From positions 1 to 64,000 of the forward strand of contig NZ_CABPSC010000019.1 of NCBI RefSeq assembly GCF_902459585.1: 64,000 bases of DNA, given 5' to 3'. The first letter of the stretch is position 1. Every line of letters starts with the position of its first letter. The stretch is from Pandoraea nosoerga (GTDB lineage: Bacteria; Pseudomonadota; Gammaproteobacteria; Burkholderiales; Burkholderiaceae). The notes beneath the pieces were generated by a model that was not told the DNA's origin, made no database searches, and was given only the letters and a program-made list of their open reading frames with translations. A program made the position numbers and the translations under genes. This document shows, piece by piece, positions 10,190-19,581 of the stretch.

Positions 10190-13141
10190 TTACTGGCAGG
10201 CCTCGCACTCCTCGAAGCCGGGGTCGCCCGGACGCATCGTGCAGACGGCGCCTTCGGCTTCCGGCATCGGCTGGGCCAGCGGCGAAGTCGGCTCGGCCGA
10301 GAAACCACCCGACACGCCGCCCGAGGACGGCACCGCGTTGAGCGCGCCGTGGCTCACCGTCGATTTCTCGACGTGCGTGGCGGCCATGGTACGCAGGTAG
10401 TACGTGGTCTTCAGGCCGCGCGTCCAGGCCAGCTTGTACGTCTCGTCGAGCTTCTTGCCCGAAGCGCCCGCCATATAGATATTGAGCGACTGCGCCTGGT
10501 CGATCCACTTCTGACGACGCGACGCCGCCTCGACCAGCCACTTCGGCTCGACTTCGAACGCCGTGGCATAGATCTCGCGCAGGTCGGCCGGTACGCGGTC
10601 GATACGCGAGAGCGAGCCGTCGAAGTACTTCAGGTCGGCGACCATCACTTCGTCCCACAGGCCGCGAGCCTTCAGATCGCGCACCAGATACTCGTTGACC
10701 ACCGTGAACTCGCCCGACAGGTTCGACTTCACGTACAGGTTCTGGAACGTCGGCTCGATACAGGCGGACACGCCGATGATGTTCGAGATCGTCGCGGTCG
10801 GTGCGATCGCCACGCAGTTCGAGTTGCGCATGCCGTGAGCAGCGATGTGCTTGCGCAGGCTGTCCCAGTCGAGCGTGGCCGACATGTCGACGTCCACGTA
10901 GCCGCCGCGCTCCTCGGCCAGCAGCTTGAGCGAGTCTTGCGGGAGGATGCCGCGGTCCCACAGCGAGCCCTTGTACGATGAATACTGACCACGCTCCTTG
11001 GCCAGTTCGGTCGACGCCCAGTAGGCGTAGTAGCACACGGCTTCCATCGAACGATCGGCGAACTCGACGGCGGCCTGCGACGCATACGGCGTGCGCAGCA
11101 GGTGCAGGCAGTCCTGGAAGCCCATGATGCCCATGCCCACCGGACGGTGATGCAGGTTCGAATTGCGCGCCTTCGGCACCGCGTAGTAGTTGATGTCGAT
11201 GACGTTATCGAGCATGCGCATCGCCACGCGAATGGTGCGCTGCAACTTCTCGTGATCGAGCTCGTAACCGTTGGCGGTCTGCTTCATGTGCGCCACGAGG
11301 TTCACCGAACCGAGGTTGCACACGGCGATTTCGGTGTCGCTCGTGTTGAGCGTGATTTCCGTGCACAGGTTCGACGAGTGCACCACGCCCACGTGCTGTT
11401 GCGGCGAGCGGATGTTGCACGGATCCTTGAACGTGATCCACGGATGGCCGGTCTCGAACAGCATGCCCAGCATCTTGCGCCACAGCGCCTGCGCCGGCAC
11501 CTTCTTGAACAGCTTGATCTCGCCGCGCGCGGCCTTGTCTTCATAGGCCGTGTACGCCTGCTCGAAGGCCTTGCCGTACTTGTCGTGCAGATCCGGGCAG
11601 GTCGACGGCGAGAACAGCGTCCATTCGCCGCCTTCCATCACGCGCTTCATGAACAGATCGGGAATCCAGTTCGCCGTGTTCATGTCGTGCGTGCGGCGAC
11701 GATCGTCGCCGGTGTTCTTGCGCAGCTCCAGGAATTCTTCGATGTCCAGGTGCCACGTTTCCAGATAGGCGCACACGGCGCCCTTGCGCTTGCCGCCCTG
11801 GTTCACGGCCACGGCCGTGTCGTTGACCACCTTCAGGAACGGCACCACGCCCTGGCTCTTGCCGTTCGTGCCCTTGATGTGCGAGCCGAGCGCGCGCACC
11901 TGCGTCCAGTCGTTGCCCAGGCCGCCGGCGAACTTCGAGAGCAGCGCATTTTCCTTGAGCGCTTCGTAGATGCCTTCCAGATCATCGGAGACGGTCGTCA
12001 GGTAGCACGACGAGAGTTGCGAGCGACGCGTGCCGGAGTTGAACAGCGTCGGCGTCGAGCTCATGAAGTCGAAGCTCGACAGGATCTGGTAGAACTCGAT
12101 CGCGCGCGCTTCCCGCTCGACTTCGTTGAGCGCCAGGCCCATTGCCACGCGCATGTAGAACGCCTGCGGCATTTCGATGCGGTGACCGTCGATGTGCAGG
12201 AAGTAGCGGTCGTACAGCGTCTGCAGTCCCAGGTAATTGAACTGCAGGTCGCGCGAGGCGTCGAGCGCGGCGCCCAGCTTGGCGAGGTCGAACGAGAGCA
12301 GCTGCTCGTCGAGCAGTTCGGCTTCGACGCCCTGCTTGATGAAGCGCGGGAAGTACTCGACGTAGCGCGCCGGCATTTCGGCCTGCGGCACTTCTTCGCC
12401 GAGGATCTCGCGACGAATCGTGTGCATCAGAATGCGGGCGGTGACCTGGCTGTAAGCCGGTTCCTTTTCGATCAGGGTGCGCGAGGCGAGGATTGCCGAG
12501 TCGTAGACCTGGGACAGCGGCACGCCGTCGTACAGGTTCTTGATGGTCTCGGCGAGGATCGGCTCGGCATCGACTTCGCTGCCCAGGTTCTCGCAAGCGG
12601 CCTGCACCACGGCGCGCAGGGCGGCCATGTCGAGCGGGCGGCTCACGCCGTTGTCGGTGACATGCAGCACCGGTGCGGCGGGCGTGGCGGTCTGCGGCGC
12701 GGCCTCGACCGCGTGCGCGCGCTCTTGCGAGCGCTTCTCACGGTAGAGCACATAGGCGCGCGCCACGTTGTGCTCGCCTTCGCGCATGAGCGCCAGTTCG
12801 ACCTGGTCCTGAATGTCTTCGATGTGGAAGGTGCCGCCGTTCGGGCGGCTGCGCACCAGCGCGCGCACGACGTTCTGCGTCAACTGCTCCACGAGTTCGC
12901 GAACGCGCGCCGAAGCCGCGCCCTGCCCGCCGTTGACGGCCAGGAACGCCTTGGTCACGGCGATCGCGATCTTCGACGGCTCGAAACCCACCACCGCGCC
13001 GTTGCGTCGAATCACTTTGTAGTCGGCGTTGGTCGCCGGCTGGAATGCGCCCGTGGTCTGGGGCGCCGACGCACCCGCGCCGTTGCCGGCATTCGCCGCA
13101 GGCGTCGGGTTCGGGCGGGTGAGGTTTTCGTTAGTCTGCAT
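10190..13141 (-). CDS. nrdA: Class I ribonucleotide reductase, alpha (catalytic) subunit
   Basis: 983 residues. R1 subunit holding the active and allosteric sites. An N-terminal disordered stretch (1-38) is followed by an ATP-cone activity domain (about 40-135, beginning YKVIRRNGAVVGF). A linker and a second weakly cone-like segment (about 158-245, VLHVTDNGVSRPLD) come before the catalytic barrel. The C-terminus ends in FEECEACQ, whose CxxC pair re-reduces the active site. The ATP-cone implies dATP inhibition. The gene is transcribed alone from an NrdR-box promoter 240 bp upstream. Confidence 0.97.
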   Translation of the reverse strand: MQTNENLTRPNPTPAANAGNGAGASAPQTTGAFQPATNADYKVIRRNGAVVGFEPSKIAIAVTKAFLAVNGGQGAASARVRELVEQLTQNVVRALVRSRPNGGTFHIEDIQDQVELALMREGEHNVARAYVLYREKRSQERAHAVEAAPQTATPAAPVLHVTDNGVSRPLDMAALRAVVQAACENLGSEVDAEPILAETIKNLYDGVPLSQVYDSAILASRTLIEKEPAYSQVTARILMHTIRREILGEEVPQAEMPARYVEYFPRFIKQGVEAELLDEQLLSFDLAKLGAALDASRDLQFNYLGLQTLYDRYFLHIDGHRIEMPQAFYMRVAMGLALNEVEREARAIEFYQILSSFDFMSSTPTLFNSGTRRSQLSSCYLTTVSDDLEGIYEALKENALLSKFAGGLGNDWTQVRALGSHIKGTNGKSQGVVPFLKVVNDTAVAVNQGGKRKGAVCAYLETWHLDIEEFLELRKNTGDDRRRTHDMNTANWIPDLFMKRVMEGGEWTLFSPSTCPDLHDKYGKAFEQAYTAYEDKAARGEIKLFKKVPAQALWRKMLGMLFETGHPWITFKDPCNIRSPQQHVGVVHSSNLCTEITLNTSDTEIAVCNLGSVNLVAHMKQTANGYELDHEKLQRTIRVAMRMLDNVIDINYYAVPKARNSNLHHRPVGMGIMGFQDCLHLLRTPYASQAAVEFADRSMEAVCYYAYWASTELAKERGQYSSYKGSLWDRGILPQDSLKLLAEERGGYVDVDMSATLDWDSLRKHIAAHGMRNSNCVAIAPTATISNIIGVSACIEPTFQNLYVKSNLSGEFTVVNEYLVRDLKARGLWDEVMVADLKYFDGSLSRIDRVPADLREIYATAFEVEPKWLVEAASRRQKWIDQAQSLNIYMAGASGKKLDETYKLAWTRGLKTTYYLRTMAATHVEKSTVSHGALNAVPSSGGVSGGFSAEPTSPLAQPMPEAEGAVCTMRPGDPGFEECEACQ

Positions 13142-13382
13142 GTAAAAAACTCCCGTTCCAATGAGATGGTGCTGTTAGCGCGTCTCTACCGGTTTCAGTG
13201 CCGGCAAAAATACGCCCTGGGGGGCGCCGATGGAGCGAAGTGCTGAACACCGCACGACCGACGGACGGCCAAGGGTTCGAGGTGTCCGCTGCACGGCTTT
13301 GCTGCTATGCCGCCCCGCGCGAGACGCCGCAGGACAAGCACGGTATTGAGGGTTTTGCTCTCGGCGCCGATCTCCACATCAA

Positions 13383-13429
13383 CCACTAGATATAGTGGTC
13401 AGCGCTCGAATTGGCACTAAGTATAGTGG
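13383..13429 (-). promoter_or_regulatory. Tandem NrdR boxes controlling nrdA
   Basis: CCACTAGATATAGTGG (13383-13398) and GCACTAAGTATAGTGG (13414-13429) again lie 31 bp apart start to start, exactly as at nrdB. The rest of the 377-bp gap between nrdA and ampD (13142-13519) shows no gene. Confidence 0.9.
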
Positions 13430-13519
13430 AGATGACGCACTCCGCAAACCCAAAAATTTCTACTGCCGGGAACGCCCGTGGCGCCGTCGTGTCAAGCAAA
13501 ACCTACCCACGCATGGGGA

Positions 13520-14119
13520 TTAATCGGCCGGCTGAAACGGCAATGCCGCGGGGCTCAGGCCCGCCATTTTGCGCAAGCGCCGCCACTCGAAATGCGGCCC
13601 CGGGTCGGTCTTGCGCCCCGGCGCTATGTCGGCGTGTCCGGCCACCGCCCGAATCGGATAACGCTCAAGCAACAGCCGCGTGAGCGCCGCCAGCGTGACG
13701 TACTGCGCGGACGTGAACGGCACGTCGTCGGCGCCTTCGAGTTCCACGCCGATCGAAAAATCGTTGCAGCGCGTGCGGCCGGCGAACGACGACGCTCCGG
13801 CATGCCACGCACGCGCGTCGCACGACACGAACTGCTGCAACGCACCATCGCGCCGCACGAGAAAGTGCGACGAGACGTGTACGCCGCGGATCTCGTCGAA
13901 GAACGGATGCGCGTCGTGATCGAGACGGTTCTGGAAGAACGCCGCGATCTCGGGGCCGCCGAACTGTCCCGGCGGCAGCGAGATGTTGTGCACCACGAGC
14001 AGCTCGGTCGGCATACCCTGCGGCCGGGCGTCGAAGTTCGGCGACGGCAGATGTTCCGCTTCGCGCACCCAGCCCTCGCCGTCGAGCGTCAACACGGGCA
14101 GTGTGTCCGGGGCGTTCAT
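13520..14119 (-). CDS. ampD: 1,6-anhydro-N-acetylmuramyl-L-alanine amidase
   Basis: 199 residues, usual for AmpD. This cytoplasmic zinc amidase cleaves the peptide from 1,6-anhydroMurNAc during cell wall recycling and so lowers the inducer of AmpR-controlled beta-lactamase. The predicted zinc ligands are His44 (LLVVHNIS), His162 and Asp172 (in GHADIAPGRKTDPG); the catalytic-region Glu lies in IGVELEG. There is no signal peptide, which favours AmpD over periplasmic amidases. It is monocistronic. Confidence 0.95.
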   Translation of the reverse strand: MNAPDTLPVLTLDGEGWVREAEHLPSPNFDARPQGMPTELLVVHNISLPPGQFGGPEIAAFFQNRLDHDAHPFFDEIRGVHVSSHFLVRRDGALQQFVSCDARAWHAGASSFAGRTRCNDFSIGVELEGADDVPFTSAQYVTLAALTRLLLERYPIRAVAGHADIAPGRKTDPGPHFEWRRLRKMAGLSPAALPFQPAD

Positions 14120-14448
14120 GCGTCACCTCGCGCCAACGCCGCGACGCACGGCACGCCGGACGCGCCCGCTGCCCACACCCGGTCCGTCGCGGCCGAGGCC
14201 GGAGCCGCGGCGCGCACGAACGCGCTCGGTGCAACGACACCGTGGCGGGCGTCGCACGAACGGTCCTGACGATCAGGACGATCCGGATGTCTCGGACGAA
14301 GCGGGGATGCGGGCTCACGCCGGAGCGCAACCTTAGGGGATGGAGATGACTGGAGCATGACGGGCACGAAGAACTCCCGTGGAGCGAGGGGAGGCATTGT
14401 AGCCCACTTGGCGTGGCGACGCCCCAGGGCGCGCGTGCCGCGAAAGAA
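14120..14448. other. Intergenic region upstream of ampD
   Basis: About 330 bp with no credible gene. I see no clear promoter; the ampD promoter should be on the minus strand here. Confidence 0.4.
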
Positions 14449-14481
14449 GAAGCCTCTCGCCGCACCTGGCCGAGAGGCTTC
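14449..14481. terminator. Hairpin terminator between ampD and the DUF1269-like gene
   Basis: A perfect 11-bp stem GAAGCCTCTCG/CGAGAGGCTTC with an 11-nt loop. It should terminate the minus-strand DUF1269-like transcript; the flanks are A-rich on the left. Confidence 0.75.
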
Positions 14482-14638
14482 CGTGGGCGTGACCACGCCC
14501 GGGGATGGCATCGCTCTCGTGTCGCGCGACACGCGCACCATCCCGCGCCGCTCACAGGGGCGGCGCCAAGGGCCGTTGCCGGCCGATGAAACCCGTTCTT
14601 GCGTCGTCGAATCCGTCACCTCGCGCCGTGTGCGCCGA

Positions 14639-15157
14639 TCAGGGGAACGCCGGAATGGCAGCTTCCACGCCTTCCATGTGCGCTTCCGGGTGATGCGCCT
14701 TGAGCATGTCGCGAATCTCGTCGACGCGCCCGTCCCGCACGTCCACCATCAGTAGGATCATGCCGCGCTCGAGCGGTTCGCGAAACGCCTTGAGTCGCGA
14801 GTTCGGCACCGACACGCCGATCATGCTCGACACCCAGGCGCCGAAGAGCGCGCCGAGCGGCGCCGTCACGATCATCAGCTCCCACTGGGGGCGCGTACCC
14901 ACGATGGGGAAAAACGCGGCGACCGCACCGACGGCCAGCCCACAGAAACCGCCGATCACGAGCCCGGCTTCCGCGCCGTGCACGATATCGGAGGTCTGAA
15001 GCAGGTTCGCCTCGTGCAGTCCCTCCAGGTCCATTTCGTCACGCGCCATGAAGTGGATGTGACGCTCCTCGATCCGGGCGAGCAGCAAGTCGCTCATCGT
15101 GCGCTGGGCACTGGCCAGATCGGGAAGAAGGAAATACATCCGTCTGCGCATTAGCAT
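14639..15157 (-). CDS. DUF1269-like small membrane protein with glycine-rich hydrophobic segment
   Basis: 172 residues. The N-terminal ~50 residues (RRRMYFLLPDLASAQRTM) form a small alpha/beta domain. Two hydrophobic, glycine-rich segments follow (about 65-85 and 95-118), then a C-terminal domain containing ERGMILLMVDV and ending in an EIRDMLKAHHPEAHMEG stretch. The pattern matches DUF1269-type proteins, which have no established function. AGGAGG precedes the start at good spacing. It appears monocistronic. Confidence 0.75.
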   Translation of the reverse strand: MLMRRRMYFLLPDLASAQRTMSDLLLARIEERHIHFMARDEMDLEGLHEANLLQTSDIVHGAEAGLVIGGFCGLAVGAVAAFFPIVGTRPQWELMIVTAPLGALFGAWVSSMIGVSVPNSRLKAFREPLERGMILLMVDVRDGRVDEIRDMLKAHHPEAHMEGVEAAIPAFP

Positions 15158-15356
15158 AGTGCGCCCTCCTGTCGTCGCCCCCCTTTGCGCGCCTTATCGC
15201 GCGGCTTGTCGCGCGTCTTGTCGATGGGGTCGGTAACTTGAGTTTTAGTGCATGCGACAGGCATGTGCAAGGCAGCGCGCGGGCGCCGCCTTGCCGCCCT
15301 GAGGAGAGCGAGGGAAGAATGCGGTATCGATGCGCGCACGGTTCGCGCGGGCGCGC

Positions 15357-15635
15357 TCAGGCGCGGCGTTCGCGCGCGAGATAGGCGTCGCGATGCGCGC
15401 CGCTGCAAAAGTGCGTGCCGCCGGCGCCCGCCACGGATTCGCTCTCGGGAAGGTAGGTGTCGCATTCGTCGCAGCGCACCATGCGCTCGGCCGGCGGCAG
15501 CGACTGCTGCGCCGTCGTGCGTGCGCCGTTGGACGGCGGCGCACGCATGCGCTCGGCGTCGCGCTTGCGCTCGTTGTGGCGCATCCACCAGGTCCCGGCA
15601 ATCAACAGCAGGAGTAACAGCAGGATATTGCGCAT
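15357..15635 (-). CDS. PP0621-family small zinc-ribbon protein
   Basis: 92 residues. One N-terminal membrane segment (ILLLLLLLIAGTWWM) is followed by a basic linker and a metal-binding-like segment with MVRCDECDTYLP and a second HFCSGAHRDAY element, giving two cysteine pairs. This fits the PP0621 family of uncharacterised proteins. It starts 7 bp after the end of the ccsA-like gene on the same strand, so the two are probably cotranscribed. Confidence 0.8.
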   Translation of the reverse strand: MRNILLLLLLLIAGTWWMRHNERKRDAERMRAPPSNGARTTAQQSLPPAERMVRCDECDTYLPESESVAGAGGTHFCSGAHRDAYLARERRA

Positions 15636-15641
15636 CGCGCT

Positions 15642-16526
15642 TCAAGTCTCCGTCATGCGATGCAGCACCACCTCAAGGACGAAGCGAGAACCGACATACG
15701 CCAGCAACAGCGCCACGAACGACGCCAGAACCCAACGCAGCGCGACCTTGCCGCGCCACCCGTAGAAGTGCCGCCCGAGCAGCACCGCCCCGAACATTAC
15801 CCACGACACCACCGCGAACACCGTCTTGTGATCGATGCGCACGGCGCGCCCGAACAGCGCCTCGGAGAACATCACGCCCGAGATCAGCGTCAGCGTGAGC
15901 AGCACGAAGCCGGCGCCGATCAGGCGGAACAACAGCTTCTCCATGGTGAGCAGCGGGGGCAGCGTCTCGAGCCAGCGGGAGAGCCAGCCGGTCGCCTCGC
16001 CGCTTCGCGAGGGGTGCAGGTGACGCTCCGCATAGATCATCAGCAGCGCGTGAAGCGCGGCGAGCGCGAACAGCCCGTAGGCCATGTTGGCGATGATGAA
16101 GTGCGCCTTGAAAATCGGATCGGCCGCAAAGCCGAGAATGCGCACATCCGGAAAAATCATCGGCAACAGACACGCGACGGCGGCCACCGGTGTGACCATC
16201 AGCCGCAGGCTGTCGAGCGGGAAGAAGAAACTCTCGATCCAGTAGATGCCCACCGAGAGCCACAGCATGGCCGAGAGCATGTACGCGAAGCCGAAGTGCA
16301 TGCTCTGTGCGCGGAAGATCGTCTGATGCAGCAGCACCCCATGCAGCACGAGCACGACGAACAGCGAGAGCTGCATCGGCCAGCGCGAGGGCGTGCCCGC
16401 GACCGGCGCAGGCGCGAGCTGCCCGCCCGCCAGGGCGAGCGCGGCGTCGCGCCGGTAGCCTTGCCACGAACAAACCGCCAGCCCGGCGTAGAGGATGGCG
16501 GTCAGCGCATACAGTAAAATAGTCAT
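15642..16526 (-). CDS. Cytochrome c assembly (CcsA/YpjD-like) inner membrane protein
   Basis: 294 residues with about eight hydrophobic segments. The CcsA/CcmC-like core has conserved histidines (FKAHFIIANMAYG near residue 140; IDHKTVFAVVSW near 233) and the GRHFYGWRGK element near 252-261. Stand-alone proteins of this type next to ffh are usually called YpjD or CorE; they resemble haem-handling cytochrome c assembly factors but are not proven to be such. It is divergent from ffh with a 102-bp shared promoter region. Confidence 0.88.
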   Translation of the reverse strand: MTILLYALTAILYAGLAVCSWQGYRRDAALALAGGQLAPAPVAGTPSRWPMQLSLFVVLVLHGVLLHQTIFRAQSMHFGFAYMLSAMLWLSVGIYWIESFFFPLDSLRLMVTPVAAVACLLPMIFPDVRILGFAADPIFKAHFIIANMAYGLFALAALHALLMIYAERHLHPSRSGEATGWLSRWLETLPPLLTMEKLLFRLIGAGFVLLTLTLISGVMFSEALFGRAVRIDHKTVFAVVSWVMFGAVLLGRHFYGWRGKVALRWVLASFVALLLAYVGSRFVLEVVLHRMTET

Positions 16527-16628
16527 GTCTGAAGTTTACACCAGCCCATGAGGGGCGCGCTGCCGTGCCTGCCATCCTCGCCGAGGACGCGCGCGCGGGG
16601 CCACAGCCGGTCTTACAGGATACGTTTC

Positions 16629-17993
16629 ATGCTCGACAATCTCACTACGCGCCTCGCCAAGGTCGTCAAGACGCTGCGCGGCGAAGCCCGCCTGACCGAG
16701 GCCAATACGCAGGAAATGCTGCGTGAAGTGCGCCTCGCCCTGCTCGAGGCCGACGTCGCCCTGCCGGTGGTGCGCGACTTTATCGCCAAGGTGAAGGAAA
16801 AGGCCCTCGGCGAGGAAGTGATCTCGAGCCTCTCGCCGGGTCAGGCGCTCGTGGGCGTGGTGCAGCGCGAGCTCACCGCGCTCATGGGCGGTGATTACGA
16901 AGGCCGCGCCGCCGAGCTCAATCTCGCGACCACGCCGCCGGCCATCATCCTCATGGCCGGCCTGCAGGGCGCCGGCAAGACCACGACCGTCGGTAAGCTC
17001 GCCAAGCTGCTGCGCGCGCAGAAGAAGAAGGTGCTGACTGTCTCGACCGACGTCTACCGTCCGGCCGCCATCGCCCAGCTCGAGACGGTGACGCAGCAGG
17101 TCGACGCCGACTTCTTCCCCTCGCAGCCCGACCAGAAGCCGGTGGACATCGCCCGCGCGGCGCTCGACTGGGCGCGCCGCCATCACCATGACGTGCTGCT
17201 CGTCGATACGGCCGGTCGCCTGGGTATCGACGAGGCGATGATGCAGGAAATCAGCGCCCTGCACGCGCAGTTGAAACCGATCGAAACGCTGTTCGTCGTC
17301 GACGCCATGCTCGGCCAGGACGCCGTCAACACCGCCCGTGCGTTCAACGACGCACTGCCGCTCACCGGCGTGGTGCTCACCAAGCTCGACGGCGACTCGC
17401 GCGGCGGTGCGGCGCTGTCGGTGCGCCACATCACCGGCAAGCCGATCAAGTTCGTGGGCGTGGGCGAAAAGCTCGACGGTCTCGAAGTCTTCCACCCGGA
17501 CCGCATGGCGAACCGGATTCTCGGCATGGGCGACATTCTCGCGCTCGTCGAGGAGGCCCAGCGCGGCGTGGACGTGCAGGCTGCGCAGAAGCTCGCCGAA
17601 AAGGTCAAGAAAGGCGGCGACTTCGATCTGAACGACTTCAAGGCGCAGATCGGGCAAATGAAAAAGATGGGCGGCCTGTCGTCGCTCATGGACAAGCTGC
17701 CCGCCCAGTTCCAGGCCGCCGCGAGCCAGACCAACATGGACCAGGCCGAGAAGCAGGTGCGCCGCATGGAGGGCATCATCAACTCGATGACGCCGGCCGA
17801 GCGCGCCAAGCCGGAATTGATCAAGGCCAGCCGCAAGCGCCGCATCGCGGCCGGTGCGGGCGTGCAGGTCCAGGAGGTCAACCGCATGCTCAATCAGTAC
17901 GACCAGATGCGCACCATGATGAAGAAGCTCAAGGGCGGTGGCATGATGAAGATGATGCGCAGCATGAAAGGCATGATGCCGGGCATGCGTTGA
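16629..17993 (+). CDS. ffh: Signal recognition particle protein Ffh
   Basis: 454 residues. SRP54 homologue that binds 4.5S RNA and signal sequences and delivers nascent membrane proteins to FtsY. The N domain (1-90) is followed by the G domain with P-loop GLQGAGKTTT (111-120), DTAGR, and TKLDGDSRGG. The C-terminal M domain ends in the methionine-rich GMMKMMRSMKGMMPGM. The start at 16629 gives the standard MLDNLTTRL; frame open upstream is not used. Confidence 0.98.
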   Translation: MLDNLTTRLAKVVKTLRGEARLTEANTQEMLREVRLALLEADVALPVVRDFIAKVKEKALGEEVISSLSPGQALVGVVQRELTALMGGDYEGRAAELNLATTPPAIILMAGLQGAGKTTTVGKLAKLLRAQKKKVLTVSTDVYRPAAIAQLETVTQQVDADFFPSQPDQKPVDIARAALDWARRHHHDVLLVDTAGRLGIDEAMMQEISALHAQLKPIETLFVVDAMLGQDAVNTARAFNDALPLTGVVLTKLDGDSRGGAALSVRHITGKPIKFVGVGEKLDGLEVFHPDRMANRILGMGDILALVEEAQRGVDVQAAQKLAEKVKKGGDFDLNDFKAQIGQMKKMGGLSSLMDKLPAQFQAAASQTNMDQAEKQVRRMEGIINSMTPAERAKPELIKASRKRRIAAGAGVQVQEVNRMLNQYDQMRTMMKKLKGGGMMKMMRSMKGMMPGMR

Positions 17994-18203
17994 CGCGCCG
18001 CCACGCCGCCCCGCCGCCCCGCCGCCCCGCCGGTAGCGGATGTTCCGGCCGGCGGGCGGGGATCGAGGCGCGAGTCTCGGGCGTCACGGCGCTCTTTCCG
18101 TACCGACGGCCTTTCCGTATATACTCCGGGCCGCATTCGGCGAACGCCCGGCGCACCGAGCGACATCGCCCCCACGCAACACCGTTATACAGGGTCGCCC
18201 CAT

Positions 18204-18752
18204 ATGAACCGCGAAGAAGCCCTCGAAGTATTCCGTAACTCCGAAGAAATCGTCTCCGCGGCCGAGGTCAACGCCTCGGTCGATCGCATGGCCACGGCCA
18301 TCAAGGCCGCCATCGGCGACGAATTCCCGATGGTGCTGTCGGTCATGGGCGGCGCGGCCGTCTTCACCGGCATGCTGCTGCCGCGTCTGGACTTCCCGCT
18401 GGAGTTCGACTACATCCACCTCTCGCGCTACAACAATACGACCACCGGCGGCGCGATGCAGTGGCGCGTGGCGCCGCGCGATTCGGTGCGTGAGCGCGTG
18501 GTGCTCGTGCTCGACGACATCCTCGACGAGGGCGCCACGATGGCCGCCATCCGCGACCGGATTCTCGAGATGGGCGCCTCGAAGTTCTACAGCGCCGTGC
18601 TGTGCGAGAAGATCCTCACCAAGGAAAAGCCGTCGCATCCGGACTTCTGCGGCTTTACAGTGCCGGACCGCTATGTCTTCGGGTGCGGCATGGACGCGAA
18701 GGGCTACTGGCGCAACCTGCCCGCCATCCGTGCGCTGACCACGCCGCGCTGA
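18204..18752 (+). CDS. hpt: Hypoxanthine-guanine phosphoribosyltransferase
   Basis: 182 residues. Purine salvage enzyme transferring ribose-5-phosphate from PRPP to hypoxanthine or guanine. The PRPP-binding motif is VLVLDDILDEGATM (about residues 99-112). A second family element, FDYIHLSRYNNTTTGG, sits near 68-83. This variant is common in Burkholderia, where it is annotated as hypoxanthine-guanine phosphoribosyltransferase. The gap from ffh contains a run of CGCCGCCCC units (about 17997-18035). Confidence 0.9.
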   Translation: MNREEALEVFRNSEEIVSAAEVNASVDRMATAIKAAIGDEFPMVLSVMGGAAVFTGMLLPRLDFPLEFDYIHLSRYNNTTTGGAMQWRVAPRDSVRERVVLVLDDILDEGATMAAIRDRILEMGASKFYSAVLCEKILTKEKPSHPDFCGFTVPDRYVFGCGMDAKGYWRNLPAIRALTTPR

Positions 18753-18802
18753 CCGGCACACGGCGATGGGGCGGGCGGCGAGGCCCGGGCGCGCCGCTCG
18801 CC

Positions 18803-19396
18803 TCAGAACTGGTGCACGAAGATCCGCACGCCCTTGAGGATCATCTCGACCGAGATCGCCACCAGAATCAATCCCATCAGACGCTCGAACGCCGCCACGA
18901 CGCGCGAGCCGAGCAAACGCTCGATGCGCTCGGCGAGCAGCAGCACCACGGCACAGACGGCCATCGTCACGCACAGCGCCGTAATCCACTCGAGCATGCG
19001 CCCCGGCTGTTGCGAGACCAGCAGCATCACCGTGGCCAGCGCCGACGGCCCGGCCAGCGCTGGGATGGCCAGCGGCACGATCAACGGCTCGCCGGCATCG
19101 GGCAGCGTACCGTGCTCGTGCCGCGGGAAAATCATCCGCAATGCGATCAGGAACAGCACGATCCCGCCCGCGAGTTGCAGCGACAGATCGGTAAGGCTCA
19201 TCATGCGCAGGAAGCGCTCGCCGACCAGCATGAAAACGAGCAGGATCGCGAACGCGATGAGCACCTCGCGCACGATCACCCGCGGTCGGCGCGCCGGCGC
19301 CACATTCTTCAGGGCGTTGACGAAGATCGGGATATTGCCGAACGGATCGGTGATGAGCAGCAACAGCACCGTGGCTGACGCAAACGTGTATTCCAT
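18803..19396 (-). CDS. marC: MarC-family integral membrane protein
   Basis: 197 residues, with six predicted membrane segments. The MarC/UPF0056 signature LLLITDPFGNIPIF is near the N-terminus. A second half shows FPRHEHGTLPDAGEPLIVPLAIP, with the conserved AIPALAGPSA loop. MarC was once linked to multiple antibiotic resistance but its function is not known. The ATG at 19396 gives MEYTFASATVLLLL; an upstream ATG (19408) is possible. It is convergent with hpt. Confidence 0.9.
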   Translation of the reverse strand: MEYTFASATVLLLLITDPFGNIPIFVNALKNVAPARRPRVIVREVLIAFAILLVFMLVGERFLRMMSLTDLSLQLAGGIVLFLIALRMIFPRHEHGTLPDAGEPLIVPLAIPALAGPSALATVMLLVSQQPGRMLEWITALCVTMAVCAVVLLLAERIERLLGSRVVAAFERLMGLILVAISVEMILKGVRIFVHQF

Positions 19397-19463
19397 GGAG
19401 ACACCCATCGCCGCGACTGGCGCGGACTCGCGCGGACCGGCGCGGACTCGCGTGAATATGACA

Positions 19464-19489
19464 ACGGCAGTCGCCGGGGCGACTGCCGT
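19464..19489. terminator. Perfect hairpin between marC and proS
   Basis: An 11-bp stem ACGGCAGTCGC/GCGACTGCCGT with a 4-nt loop, downstream of proS on the minus strand. There is no T tract, so termination is possible but not certain. Confidence 0.45.
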
Positions 19490-19581
19490 CAGGGATTGCC
19501 GATGTCGCGGCACCGCCCGCTCCGCGGGCGACTCGCCACCCTCCGCCGGGCAGGCCTGGCGGCGCCGCGCCGCGCCGATGC

